The notes under the pieces were generated by a model that saw only the letters and a program-made list of their open reading frames with translations, was not told the DNA's origin and made no database searches. Source: an uncultured Alistipes sp. (lineage in GTDB: Bacteria > Bacteroidota > Bacteroidia > Bacteroidales > Rikenellaceae). Taken from it: 36,818 nt of DNA. Shown here in pieces: positions 25,583 through 33,501 of the stretch. The stretch covers positions 1 to 36,818 of the forward strand of contig CASELE010000015.1 of NCBI GenBank assembly GCA_949288735.1, in the 5' to 3' direction. Both the position numbers and the translations under genes were made by a program. Positions within the stretch are counted from its first letter, which is position 1. Each line of letters opens with the position of its first letter.

Positions 25583-25627
25583 GGAGCATCCGCACCCCCG
25601 GCCGGGGTGCCGGATGCTCCCCTTTTC
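25583..25627 (+). terminator. hairpin between xusB and xusC
   Basis: The arms 25583-25598 and 25604-25620 pair over 16 bases with one bulged G, around the loop CGGCC. CCCCTTTTCC follows. It looks like a partial terminator that could lower xusC expression relative to xusAB, or a 3'-end stem of the xusAB message. Confidence 0.6.
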
Positions 25628-25662
25628 CGGACCGCACTGCGGTTCATCCACCTACCCGACCC

Positions 25663-26814
25663 ATGAAAAAGTTCTTCGCACGCATCCATCTCTGGCTCTC
25701 GGTCCCCGCGGGCCTCGTCTTCAGCATCGTCGCCCTCTCGGGAGCCCTGCTTCTCTTCGAGGAGGAGCTCACGCGTCTGCGGCGAGCGGAGCTCTACCGC
25801 GTCGAGACCGCGGCCGGAGCCGCCCCGCTCGCCCCCTCGCAGCTGGCCGCACGCATCCGCACGCAGCTCGGCGATACGCTGCGGCTCCGCTCGCTCCGGC
25901 TGCCGGGAGTCCCCGGCGAGCCCTGCCTGGCGACCTTCGACGGGGAACGGCGCCGTCTGAGCGTCGACCCCTGCACGGGCGAGGTGAAGGGGTGGCTCGA
26001 GAGCCCCGCCCTCTTCCGCACGGCGCGCCAGCTCCACCGCTGGCTCCTCGACCCGCCACCCGCCAAGGGGGCCCCTTCGTTCGGCAAGCGGGTGGTCGGC
26101 ATCGTGACGCTCGCCTCGGTCGTCATCCTGGCGAGCGGCCTCGTCCTCTGGATTCCGCGCACGCGGCGCGCGCTGAAGAGCCGGCTCGGCATCGCCTGCC
26201 GGAAGGGGGCCCGCCGCTTCTGGTACGACCTCCACGTCTCGGCCGGCTTCTACGCCTCGCTGCTCCTGCTCCTCATGGCGCTCACGGGCCTCACCTGGTC
26301 CTTCGGCTGGTACCGCACGGCGGCCTACGCCCTCTTCGGCGGCCCGCAGCAGAGCCGCGCGGCCCCGGCACAGCGGGAGGCGGAGCCCCGGAGCGCGGAG
26401 CACGGGGCCGACCCCGCGCTCTGGGATCTGGCCCGGGAGGAGCTGCGCGGCCGCTACCCCCTCTGCCGGAGCATCACCTTCGAGGGGCGGACGGCACGCA
26501 TCGAACCCGACCCCGCGGCCCGCATGCGCCGCACCGACACCGCCCGCTTCGACGACGAGGGGCGCATCGTCTCGCTCGTCACCCACGACGAGGCGCCGCG
26601 CAGCCAGCGGCTCCGCGGATGGTTCTACGCCCTCCATACGGGGACGTGGGGAGGGGTCTGGAGCAAGACGCTCTACCTGCTCGCCGCCCTGGTCGGCGGC
26701 ACCCTCCCCCTCACGGGCTACTACCTCTGGCTGCGGCGCCTCCGGGCTCGGAGAGCGGCACGCGCCGGAGTCCGCGCCCGGACGAAGAGGCAGGACCGCG
26801 GGGCCGGCGCCTGA
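25663..26814 (+). CDS. xusC: PepSY-associated inner-membrane protein, XusC-like
   Basis: This 383-residue protein has four hydrophobic segments at about residues 10-33, 142-165, 196-222 and 342-366, with PepSY-type soluble regions between them. His residues next to membrane segments (RIHLWLS, ARQLHRW, YDLHVSAGF, YALHTGTW) could ligate haem, as in PepSY-TM ferric reductases. As third gene of the XusABC-like set it is inferred to reduce siderophore-bound iron at the inner membrane. The Arg/Ala-rich C-terminal tail after about residue 366 looks disordered. The 118-base gap to xusB holds two inverted repeats and no visible promoter. Confidence 0.8.
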   Translation: MKKFFARIHLWLSVPAGLVFSIVALSGALLLFEEELTRLRRAELYRVETAAGAAPLAPSQLAARIRTQLGDTLRLRSLRLPGVPGEPCLATFDGERRRLSVDPCTGEVKGWLESPALFRTARQLHRWLLDPPPAKGAPSFGKRVVGIVTLASVVILASGLVLWIPRTRRALKSRLGIACRKGARRFWYDLHVSAGFYASLLLLLMALTGLTWSFGWYRTAAYALFGGPQQSRAAPAQREAEPRSAEHGADPALWDLAREELRGRYPLCRSITFEGRTARIEPDPAARMRRTDTARFDDEGRIVSLVTHDEAPRSQRLRGWFYALHTGTWGGVWSKTLYLLAALVGGTLPLTGYYLWLRRLRARRAARAGVRARTKRQDRGAGA

Positions 26815-26858
26815 AGCCCCGGAGCGGAGAGGGCCGGCATTCCGCCGCATACGATACG

Positions 26859-26898
26859 GGAGCCGCCCTCCGACCCGCAGGGGTCGGAGGGCGGCTCC
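26859..26898. terminator. 18-bp perfect hairpin between convergent xusC and HAD gene
   Basis: An 18-base arm (26859-26876) and its exact complement (26881-26898) flank the loop GCAG. It lies between the 3' ends of two converging genes and has no T-tract. A bidirectional terminator is the simplest reading; the pth/hslR junction has the same arrangement. Confidence 0.75.
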
Positions 26899-26914
26899 AC
26901 TCTTCCGGGGAGGG

Positions 26915-27700
26915 TCAGATCACCCCGTAGCGGCGCAGCGCGCGGGCTATCCCCTCCTCCTCGGGCGCCGAGGTCACCCAGTCGGCCGCCAGGCGCACCT
27001 CCTCCGCCGCGCCCCCCATGGCGATTCCCACGGCCGCGAAGCGCAGCATCGGGATGTCGTTGCCGCCGTCGCCGAAGGCCATCGTCCGCTCGCGGCGGAT
27101 TCCGAAGTGCTCCATCAGCCGCTCCATGCCGCTGCGCTTGTCGCAGCCGCGGAGGTTCACGTCGACGAAGGCGGGATGCCAGCGGTTCGCCATGCAGCCG
27201 GGAAGCAACTCGGCCATCAGCCGCCGCTCCTCGTCGACTCCGACGAAGAGGCTCGCCTGGTAGAGGGGCTCCCCGAGCGCCCGACGCGGATCCTCGACCA
27301 CGGGAGGCTCCACGCCGCACCGCCGCATGAAGTCCTCGACCGCCGCATCGGCACGGCTCGCCGCCACGCGGTCGCCGTACATGAAGGTGACGGTGGGTCC
27401 CCCGCCCCGCGCAAGGAGGCCGACCAGCCGTCCGATGTCGTCGGGCGGCAGCGTCGCCGAAGCCAGGGGCCGCCACTCCGCATCGAAGCAGCAGGCCCCG
27501 TTGCAGGCCACGTATCCGTCGAAGGGCAGCCCCTCCACCGCCCGGGCTATCTGCCCCTGCTGCCGTCCGGAGACCACGAAGAGACGCACGCCGCGTTCGT
27601 GCGCGGCGTGCAGCGCCCGGACCGCCGAAGGGGGTATCCGCCCCGAGGCGAAGCCCTTCAGCGTACCGTCCACGTCGAAGAAGAGCCCCTCGAACCGCAT
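26915..27700 (-). CDS. HAD-family hydrolase (Cof/type IIB)
   Basis: This 261-residue cytoplasmic phosphatase has the nucleophile motif FFDVDGTL (Asp9, Asp11), motif II VVSGR, a type IIB cap around residues 85-190, and the metal-binding FGDGGNDIPML near residue 215. These place it in the Cof/YidA group, which dephosphorylates sugar phosphates, flavin mononucleotide or similar. The substrate cannot be read. The start at 27700 is preceded by the kdsC-like stop at 27715, a 14-base gap. The reading frame continues upstream as an antisense-free extension of no homology, so the family start was chosen. Confidence 0.85.
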   Translation of the reverse strand: MRFEGLFFDVDGTLKGFASGRIPPSAVRALHAAHERGVRLFVVSGRQQGQIARAVEGLPFDGYVACNGACCFDAEWRPLASATLPPDDIGRLVGLLARGGGPTVTFMYGDRVAASRADAAVEDFMRRCGVEPPVVEDPRRALGEPLYQASLFVGVDEERRLMAELLPGCMANRWHPAFVDVNLRGCDKRSGMERLMEHFGIRRERTMAFGDGGNDIPMLRFAAVGIAMGGAAEEVRLAADWVTSAPEEEGIARALRRYGVI

Positions 27701-27714
27701 CGCGCCGCCGTGTA

Positions 27715-28260
27715 TCAGCGCGATGCCGCGAGACACGAGGGGGTCACCCCGCGCGAATCCTTCGCCCAGTCGCCGCGCGCGCGGAGCACCTGCTCCACGA
27801 TGTCGCGCACGGCGCCCCGGCCGCCCGCAAACTCCGAGACGTAGCGCGCCGCCTCGACCACCTCGGCGGCGGCATCGGCCGGACACACCGGCATCCCGAC
27901 GGCGCGCATGCATTCCAGGTCGGGAATGTCGTCCCCCATGAAGAGCACGCGGCTCAGGTCGGTCCCGCTCCGGGTGCAGAAGTCGCGCAGCGCCTCCATC
28001 TTGTCCATGCAGTCGAGATAGAGGTCCTCGATGCCGAGCATCCGCATGCGGTACTCGAGCGTGCGGCCGCGGCCGCCGGTGATGATTCCGATGCGGTAGC
28101 CCATACGCATGGCGTAGGCCAGCGCGTAGCCGTCCTTGGCGTCGTAGCGGCGGATGAAGTCGCCGTCGGGCGTGGGTACGATGCCCCCGTCGGTCAGTAC
28201 GCCGTCCACGTCGAAGACGAGGGCCTCGACGGCGGCTATATCCTCCTTGAAGTTTCCCAT
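27715..28260 (-). CDS. kdsC: KDO-8-phosphate phosphatase (KdsC-like HAD)
   Basis: This 181-residue capless HAD protein resembles KdsC, which dephosphorylates 3-deoxy-D-manno-octulosonate 8-phosphate in lipopolysaccharide core synthesis. It has FDVDGVLTDG (Asp17, Asp19), RYDAKDGYAL, GIITGGRG and FMGDDIPDLECM. Length is normal for KdsC, apart from a short C-terminal tail. It overlaps the DUF2520 gene by 25 bases and lies 14 bases before the second HAD gene. A different small sugar phosphate remains possible, since kdsA, kdsB and kdsD are not nearby. Confidence 0.82.
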   Translation of the reverse strand: MGNFKEDIAAVEALVFDVDGVLTDGGIVPTPDGDFIRRYDAKDGYALAYAMRMGYRIGIITGGRGRTLEYRMRMLGIEDLYLDCMDKMEALRDFCTRSGTDLSRVLFMGDDIPDLECMRAVGMPVCPADAAAEVVEAARYVSEFAGGRGAVRDIVEQVLRARGDWAKDSRGVTPSCLAASR

Positions 28261-29033
28261 ATGCTTTGCGTGATGGTTCGGTAGATGGCCTCGACGAGCG
28301 GATCCCCGGCAAGAAGGGCGAGGTGTCGCTCCACCACGGCGCGGTCGCCCCGCACGGCGGGGCCGGTCTGCACCTCGGCGGGATTTCCGGCCGCGAGGGC
28401 CTTGGCCGCCGTCTCGGCGATGATCGGGCGCAGCAGGTCGGGCGGCAGGCCGGCGCCGTCGAGCAGACGCCCCCCGACCGCGTAGAGGTGGTTCACGAAG
28501 TTGCAGACCACCACGCCGGCCAGATGGGCGCGGCCGCGCGCCGCCCCGTCGACGAAGCGCACCGTACGGCTCAGCTTCCGGGCGAAGCGCCCGACGCGCC
28601 CGGCCGTCGTCTCGTCCGAAGCCTCCAGCAGCAGGGGCACTTCGGCGAAGTCGACCCTCCGCCCCCGCGTGAAGGTCTGCAGCGGGTAGACCACGGCACG
28701 GGGTCCTTCGGGCAACGCCCCGAGTGCCACGCTGCCCGCCGTGTGGGCCACGACAGCCCCCGCGGCCGGACGCAGCGCCGCCGCCACTTCGGCCACGGCG
28801 CGGTCGCTCACCGCTATGAGGTAGAGGTCGGCCGGTTCGGCCCGGCCGGGATCGGTGCAGCCGCCGCACCCGCCCAGGCGGGCCAGCTCCCCGACGCGGG
28901 CGGCATTGCGGCCGCATACCTGTGTCAGATGCAGGGGCGAGGCGGCCAGCGCCCGCACGAGCGCCTCGGCCACGTTGCCGCTGCCGACCACCGCCACCCG
29001 TTCTATCTCTCCGGTATTCGTCGTTCCGTTCAT
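28236..29033 (-). CDS. Rossmann-fold DUF2520 oxidoreductase-like protein
   Basis: This 265-residue protein has an N-terminal NAD(P)-binding fold (VAVVGSGNVAEAL, residues 13-25) and a C-terminal helical DUF2520 domain from about residue 130. The family resembles ketopantoate-reductase-like and pyrroline-carboxylate-reductase-like dehydrogenases, but its reaction is not established. Its ATG overlaps the stop of the yihY gene (ATGA, 29030-29033), and its end overlaps kdsC by 25 bases, which indicates tight translational coupling. DUF2520 genes commonly precede a kdsC-like HAD gene in Bacteroidales. Confidence 0.82.
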   Translation of the reverse strand: MNGTTNTGEIERVAVVGSGNVAEALVRALAASPLHLTQVCGRNAARVGELARLGGCGGCTDPGRAEPADLYLIAVSDRAVAEVAAALRPAAGAVVAHTAGSVALGALPEGPRAVVYPLQTFTRGRRVDFAEVPLLLEASDETTAGRVGRFARKLSRTVRFVDGAARGRAHLAGVVVCNFVNHLYAVGGRLLDGAGLPPDLLRPIIAETAAKALAAGNPAEVQTGPAVRGDRAVVERHLALLAGDPLVEAIYRTITQSIWETSRRI

Positions 29034-30391
29034 CGTATCAGCTCTTCGATTGTGGGGTCGGCCCCGGCGGTTTCGGCGACGGCGTCGCGCCGGCCGAGTA
29101 CCTGCACGACCCGCTCCAGTTCGGCCGAGGCGGGCAGTTCGACGGCGGCCTCCTCCGCCTCCCCGCCGTACCGGGAGCGCCGTTTGCCCCACTCGGTTCC
29201 GACGCTCTCGAGCGCCGCTATCGCCCCGCGCAGCGTGAGCGTCTCAGGACAGTGGGAGGGCAGGCAGGCCTCGGTGAGGCCCCCTTCCGGGTCCAGAGCC
29301 ACGAGGAGAAGCTTCGCCTCGACAAGACGGCCCAGTACGTCGCCCGCCACGCGCCTCGTCACCCCGAGCCGGCCGCAGAGCTCCCCGACGCCGGTCGGAC
29401 CGGCTCCGTTGCGGAAGCGTTCCGACACCACGAGCAGGGCGGCCAGCAGCAGACGGCGCCGCTGCCCCTCGGTCAGCAGGAGCGATTCGCGCTCCTCGGC
29501 AAAACTTCCGATATTCTGACAGGCATACGAGAGTTCGCCCCCGAAGAGCAGGATCCGCCACGAGCCCTGCATCCAGATGAGCAGCAGCGGCAGGGCCGCG
29601 AAGCTGCCGTAGATGGCATTGTACGAGGTCATCCAGCGCTGCACCCAGACGTAGCCCCACTGGAACAGCAGGAAGAACGTGCCGGCCACCACGCCGGCCA
29701 CGAGGGCGTTGCGCACGCGCACGCGCACGCTGGGCAGCGCCATGTAGAGATAGGTGAACATGGCCCACGTCACCGGCAGCGACACGGCGTGCGCCAGGAG
29801 CTGCGCCCCGGGCGAATCGCCGCCTCCGGCGAACGACTGCGCGTAGACCACCACCGCGTGGATCACGACCCACAGCAGCGGGCCGATTACCACCACGGCG
29901 ACGTAGTAGCTGATGCGTCGGCCGACGCTGCGCCCCTGGTTCACCTCCCAGATGTTGTTGAAGGCGCTCTCGATCGAGCTGAAGACCTTGACCACCGACC
30001 AGAAGAGCATCACGAGGGCCACGGCCGCCACCAGCCCTCCCTGCGTGCGGGCGAGGGCCCGCTGCGCCGAGCCGACGACGTAGTCGATGGTCTCGGGCGC
30101 CTGCGGGAAGAGCTCGTAGAGGTTCTCCAGCAGTGCCTCGGCCTGGCCGAAGCCCTTGACCACGGCGAACGCCACCGCGGCGATCGGCACAAGCGCCATG
30201 AGCGTATAGAAGGTGAGGGCCGCGCTGCGCACCATCGTGCCGTGTTCGATGGTCTCGCGCAGCGTGTAGAAGAGCAGTTGACACCACCGGCTGCGCAGAT
30301 AGCGCGCCGCGATGCGGCGCATCACGGGCGAACGGTACGACTCGGGCGGACGGCGGAAGACCGTGTCGGTAAAAAAGTGCACAACTCTCAT
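29030..30391 (-). CDS. YihY/BrkB family membrane protein with C-terminal extension
   Basis: This 453-residue protein has the YihY/BrkB membrane core of six helices over about residues 50-300, including RSAALTFYTLMALVP and the family motifs SYNAIYGSFAALPLLLIW and LFGGELSYA. Its function is unknown, and the old RNase BN label for this family is discredited. Residues 305-400 look like a winged-helix domain (LCGRLGVTRRVAGDVLGRLV), and the rest is a polar tail. A promoter (TTTG, 20 bases, TACTTTTG) lies at 30434-30465, overlapping the end of the preceding methyltransferase gene. The leader holds a short 7-bp hairpin. Confidence 0.85.
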   Translation of the reverse strand: MRVVHFFTDTVFRRPPESYRSPVMRRIAARYLRSRWCQLLFYTLRETIEHGTMVRSAALTFYTLMALVPIAAVAFAVVKGFGQAEALLENLYELFPQAPETIDYVVGSAQRALARTQGGLVAAVALVMLFWSVVKVFSSIESAFNNIWEVNQGRSVGRRISYYVAVVVIGPLLWVVIHAVVVYAQSFAGGGDSPGAQLLAHAVSLPVTWAMFTYLYMALPSVRVRVRNALVAGVVAGTFFLLFQWGYVWVQRWMTSYNAIYGSFAALPLLLIWMQGSWRILLFGGELSYACQNIGSFAEERESLLLTEGQRRRLLLAALLVVSERFRNGAGPTGVGELCGRLGVTRRVAGDVLGRLVEAKLLLVALDPEGGLTEACLPSHCPETLTLRGAIAALESVGTEWGKRRSRYGGEAEEAAVELPASAELERVVQVLGRRDAVAETAGADPTIEELIR

Positions 30392-30412
30392 CTGTCTCCT
30401 CTCTTTTCTGAA

Positions 30413-30429
30413 ACGGCCGGCACGGCCGT
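30413..30429 (-). other. 7-bp hairpin in the yihY leader
   Basis: ACGGCCG (30413-30419) and CGGCCGT (30423-30429) pair around a 3-base loop, just after the methyltransferase stop. It may end the upstream transcript, although only TTTC follows on the minus strand. Confidence 0.4.
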
Positions 30430-30430
30430 C

Positions 30431-31594
30431 TTACAAAAGTAGCGGTTTGAGGCGGATTGTCCAAAGCCGGGAGCCTATTTTCGTGAAGGCGAGCCGCGCC
30501 TCGTCGCCGGCACGCACCCCGAGCCGGGCCGCCAGCTCCTCGCCCCGCAGGGGGAAGTCGCGGCGCAGCAGCTCCACGCCCCGCCCCTTCAGCTCGCGGC
30601 GCAGCCGTTTCGGGTCGTAGGGCTCGATACGGTCGATCTCCAGCACGCGCCCCAGCACCCCGCGGGGCGGCTCCCAGGCAAAGCCGTAGCCCTCGTTGCT
30701 CCACATGTCGGCCACGCCGCGCAGCGCCCGGCAGGCGAGCCTCATCTTGCGCAGCGCCGCGTCGGGCACCACGAGCCAGCCGTAGCGCTCCGGCTCGAAG
30801 GGGCGCTCCGTCGGACGGTTCTCCGCCCCGTCGCGCGGCACCGAGTAGCTGCCGGCGCCGAGCACCGCGACCGTGAGGCGCGCCTCGCGGCCGTCGACAT
30901 AGGCTACCAGCTCCTTGCACTCGCCGTCGAGCGATACCGCCTCGGCCTCGCAGGGGCCGAAGCGGGCGAAGAGCTCCTCGGCGTCGAACAGGGGCGAGTT
31001 CTTCACGCAAAGCCGCTCCGAACAGCGCCGCACGAGAGGTCCGAGCGCCGTAAGGTCGGGCGAACAGGCCTCGAGCCGCACGTGGCGGCGTCCGGCGGCG
31101 TCGCGGCGGTCGGGATCGGCATAGATCCAGTCGAAGCGCTCCTCCGTCCGCGCCAGATACTCCTCGGCCGGGGCGCAGACCACCTCCACGTTGCCGATGC
31201 CCATCCGCCGCATGTTCGCCCGCACGATCCCGGCCAGTACGGGGTCGCGCTCGAGCGCCACCACACGGTCGAAGCGGCCGGCGAGCATCGCGGCATCCAC
31301 GCCCAGTCCGCAGGTGAGGTCGAGCAGCCGCCCTCCGCCGATCCGCCGGCGGAGGGCGCACGCCTCGCTCGAGGCCTGCTCGAAGGCGCGCGGCGGCAGC
31401 ACGCAGCGCGCCGCGTGCCATGCGGGGAGCTTCGCGGCGGCCCGCGCGAGATACTTCACCTGCGTCGCCACGGCCGCCGCATGGGGCACGCGGCGGTCGA
31501 GCGCCACCTGCAGCGGATCGCGGCCGAGCTGGTCTTCGACCGTGCGCCGCCCCTCCTCGGTGGCGAGCCAGGCATATGTCGCGTCGTCGTTCAT
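30431..31594 (-). CDS. SAM-dependent methyltransferase with THUMP-like domain
   Basis: This 387-residue protein has an N-terminal helical region, a class I methyltransferase fold with LLDLTCGLGVDAA at about residues 90-102 and ADPDRR at 159-164, and a C-terminal domain of about 80 residues matching the THUMP-like domain of Bacteroidetes methyltransferases. RNA is the probable substrate, by domain type; the target base is unknown. The ATG overlaps the comEC stop (ATGA, 31591-31594), suggesting coupling. A TATCTTTG element ends 5 bases before the start and could also give a leaderless transcript. Confidence 0.85.
   Translation of the reverse strand: MNDDATYAWLATEEGRRTVEDQLGRDPLQVALDRRVPHAAAVATQVKYLARAAAKLPAWHAARCVLPPRAFEQASSEACALRRRIGGGRLLDLTCGLGVDAAMLAGRFDRVVALERDPVLAGIVRANMRRMGIGNVEVVCAPAEEYLARTEERFDWIYADPDRRDAAGRRHVRLEACSPDLTALGPLVRRCSERLCVKNSPLFDAEELFARFGPCEAEAVSLDGECKELVAYVDGREARLTVAVLGAGSYSVPRDGAENRPTERPFEPERYGWLVVPDAALRKMRLACRALRGVADMWSNEGYGFAWEPPRGVLGRVLEIDRIEPYDPKRLRRELKGRGVELLRRDFPLRGEELAARLGVRAGDEARLAFTKIGSRLWTIRLKPLLL
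30434..30465 (-). promoter_or_regulatory. yihY promoter overlapping the methyltransferase stop
   Basis: Read on the minus strand, TTTG (30462-30465) and TACTTTTG (30434-30441) are 20 bases apart, a near-consensus Bacteroidetes promoter. The -7 element abuts the TAA stop of the upstream gene. Confidence 0.7.
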
Positions 31595-33054
31595 GGCCGC
31601 AAAGATACCTTTTTCTCCCGTTCGACGCACCACGCCGCGACGGTCGCCCCCGTCATGAGCAGATAGAGGAGCACCGTCGCCCAGGCCGGGAGCTCCGCCC
31701 CGACCGCCGCTCCGGGCCACTCCGCAGCCCGGAGCACCAGCCCGTTCTGCCAGCGGCACCCCGTCTCGAGCACCGCACGGAAGAGGGGCTCCAGCCCCGC
31801 CACGGGGAAGGCCATCCAGAGCACCGCCGCGAAGACGACCGCCGTCGAGAGGGGCACCACCGCCGGGTTGGCCGCCAGTCCCGCCACCGAGACCGTCCCG
31901 AAGGTGTGGGCCAGCAGAGGGGCGGTCGCCGCCGTGGCAGCCGCGCCGACGGCCAGCGAGGCGACCAGGGCGTCGAGCGGACGGATGCCCGTACGCAACG
32001 CGCGGCAGAGGGGCACACCCCAGGCGAAGATGGCCGCCACGGCGGCGAACGAAAGCTGGAAGCTGATGTCGAAGAGCCAGCCGGGCCGCGCGACCAGCAT
32101 CACGAAGGCGGTGGCGGCGAGAGCGTTGCCGCTCACGTAGAGCGACGACGAGACCATCGAGAGCTGCAGCACCGAGCACATCAGCGCCGCCCGAACCACG
32201 CTGGGCGACAGACCCGTCGCGGCGGCATAGAGCCAGATGAGGAGGATGGCCGCCACGTTGCGCACCAGATGGCCCCGCCGCACGAGGGGCAGCCACCCCA
32301 GGAGCGCCCGCACCAGCATGAAGACGATGCCCACATGGAGTCCCGAGACCGAGAGCAAATGGATCGTGCCGCTGCGGGCGTAGGCCTCGTTCAGCTCGTC
32401 GGGGAAGGTGCTCCGCTCGCCCGCGGCCATCGCGCCGCAGAGCGCCGCGGCTCCGGGGGAGAGACCGAGGCGTTCGAGCCGCCCGACGGCCGCCCCGTGG
32501 AGCGAGAGGCCGCGCGGAGCCTCGCACCCGATGATCCGCTCCGGCGCAAGATATATCGTCCCGGCGAGGCCGCGGCGGCGCATCAGCGCGCCGTAACCGG
32601 ACGCGGCCTGCGGAAAGTCGCGGAGCCAGCCCCCGACCAGCAGCCGTTCGCCCGGCCGCAGCCGCAACGTCGAGTCGGCGCGCAGAAGCACCCGCACGCG
32701 GGCCGCCCGCCATGCCCCCGTCGCGGGGTCGCGCCACGCCCCGACGACCCCTTCGCCGCCGTCGGCCACGCGCAGGGCATACTCCGTCCGCACGCCGCGC
32801 GGCAGCGGGTCGCCTCCGGGACGGCCGAGTTCGGCCACACCCCAGCCGAAGAGGAGGAGCGCCGCGAAGAGGCACTCCCGCCGCCCGAGAAGGAGAGCCG
32901 CGGCCCCGCAGCAGAGTAGCCCGCCCCACACGAAGGGGAGCGGCAGCAGATACTCCTCGGCCAGCACGATGCCCGCCGCGAAGGGGAGGAGCGCCCGCAC
33001 CATCGGCATCCGGCCGAGCCGTTCATCGAGATTCCGCAGAGACACCCTTATCAT
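31591..33054 (-). CDS. comEC: ComEC/Rec2-family DNA uptake channel, no MBL domain
   Basis: This 487-residue protein spans the inner membrane several times. It has an N-terminal DUF4131-like part with a small OB-type region (about 90-170) and a Competence domain from about residue 190, including the signature HLLSVSGLHVGI. In competent bacteria ComEC carries single-stranded DNA into the cytoplasm. The C-terminal metallo-beta-lactamase domain of Bacillus ComEC is absent; the protein stops after the last membrane helices. The ATG at 33054 follows a TATATTTG element with only 4 bases between, so Met16 at 33009 is an alternative start. Confidence 0.88.
   Translation of the reverse strand: MIRVSLRNLDERLGRMPMVRALLPFAAGIVLAEEYLLPLPFVWGGLLCCGAAALLLGRRECLFAALLLFGWGVAELGRPGGDPLPRGVRTEYALRVADGGEGVVGAWRDPATGAWRAARVRVLLRADSTLRLRPGERLLVGGWLRDFPQAASGYGALMRRRGLAGTIYLAPERIIGCEAPRGLSLHGAAVGRLERLGLSPGAAALCGAMAAGERSTFPDELNEAYARSGTIHLLSVSGLHVGIVFMLVRALLGWLPLVRRGHLVRNVAAILLIWLYAAATGLSPSVVRAALMCSVLQLSMVSSSLYVSGNALAATAFVMLVARPGWLFDISFQLSFAAVAAIFAWGVPLCRALRTGIRPLDALVASLAVGAAATAATAPLLAHTFGTVSVAGLAANPAVVPLSTAVVFAAVLWMAFPVAGLEPLFRAVLETGCRWQNGLVLRAAEWPGAAVGAELPAWATVLLYLLMTGATVAAWCVEREKKVSLRP
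31600..31607 (-). promoter_or_regulatory. TAnnTTTG element abutting the methyltransferase start
   Basis: Read on the minus strand this is TATCTTTG, within the last codons of comEC. It ends 5 bases upstream of the methyltransferase ATG, so transcription would begin at or next to the start codon. Confidence 0.5.
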
Positions 33055-33058
33055 CCTC

Positions 33059-33066
33059 CAAATATA
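33059..33066 (-). promoter_or_regulatory. TAnnTTTG element abutting the comEC start
   Basis: Read on the minus strand this is TATATTTG, ending 4 bases before the comEC ATG and 12 bases downstream of the phage holin stop. It would give a leaderless comEC transcript unless a later start is used. Confidence 0.6.
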
Positions 33067-33078
33067 CGAAAAAACGCG

Positions 33079-33501
33079 CTACGGCCGCTCCTTCTCGCCG
33101 AAACGCCGTCCCACGCAGCGCTGCAGCCGTCTGAAGAGGGGCGACCGGGAGAGCTGCGCCGCATTTTCGAGGAACGACCACAGCTCCACGCCGCAGGCGA
33201 ATCCCGTGAAGAGACGCGCGAGGTCCAACCGCTCCGACCCCAGCACGCAGACGTCCAGCAGCCAGGCCATGGCGATGGCCGTCACCGTGAGGGCCAGCTT
33301 CCGCACCGTGCGCCACGCCTTGCGACTCTCGAAGCGCCACGCCCTGCCGGCGCGGCGGGCCGCGGCACGGTCGGCGGCCACCCCCGTGACGAAGTCGGCC
33401 GCCTCGAAGGCCACGGCAGCCGCCACGAGCGGCGCCACGGGAGCGAGCCACCCGGCCAGCGCCGCCACGGCGCCGCTACCCCACCTGCACAAGGCCTCCA
33501 T
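33079..33501 (-). CDS. phage holin family protein
   Basis: This 140-residue membrane protein has about three hydrophobic segments (8-35, 68-88 and 94-110). The stretch EAADFVTGVAADR followed by a basic FESRKAWRTVRKL resembles the phage_holin_4 (toxin-secretion/lysis holin) family. In phages it would permeabilise the inner membrane for lysis. The start overlaps the preceding connector-like gene by 26 bases. It is the last gene of the phage block, ending 24 bases before comEC. It could instead be a domesticated pore protein. Confidence 0.75.
   Translation of the reverse strand: MEALCRWGSGAVAALAGWLAPVAPLVAAAVAFEAADFVTGVAADRAAARRAGRAWRFESRKAWRTVRKLALTVTAIAMAWLLDVCVLGSERLDLARLFTGFACGVELWSFLENAAQLSRSPLFRRLQRCVGRRFGEKERP

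Noticed and set aside
33055..33078. Phage attachment site at the comEC boundary
   Set aside because: No direct repeat, tRNA end or integrase gene is visible; the 24 bases are mostly the comEC promoter.
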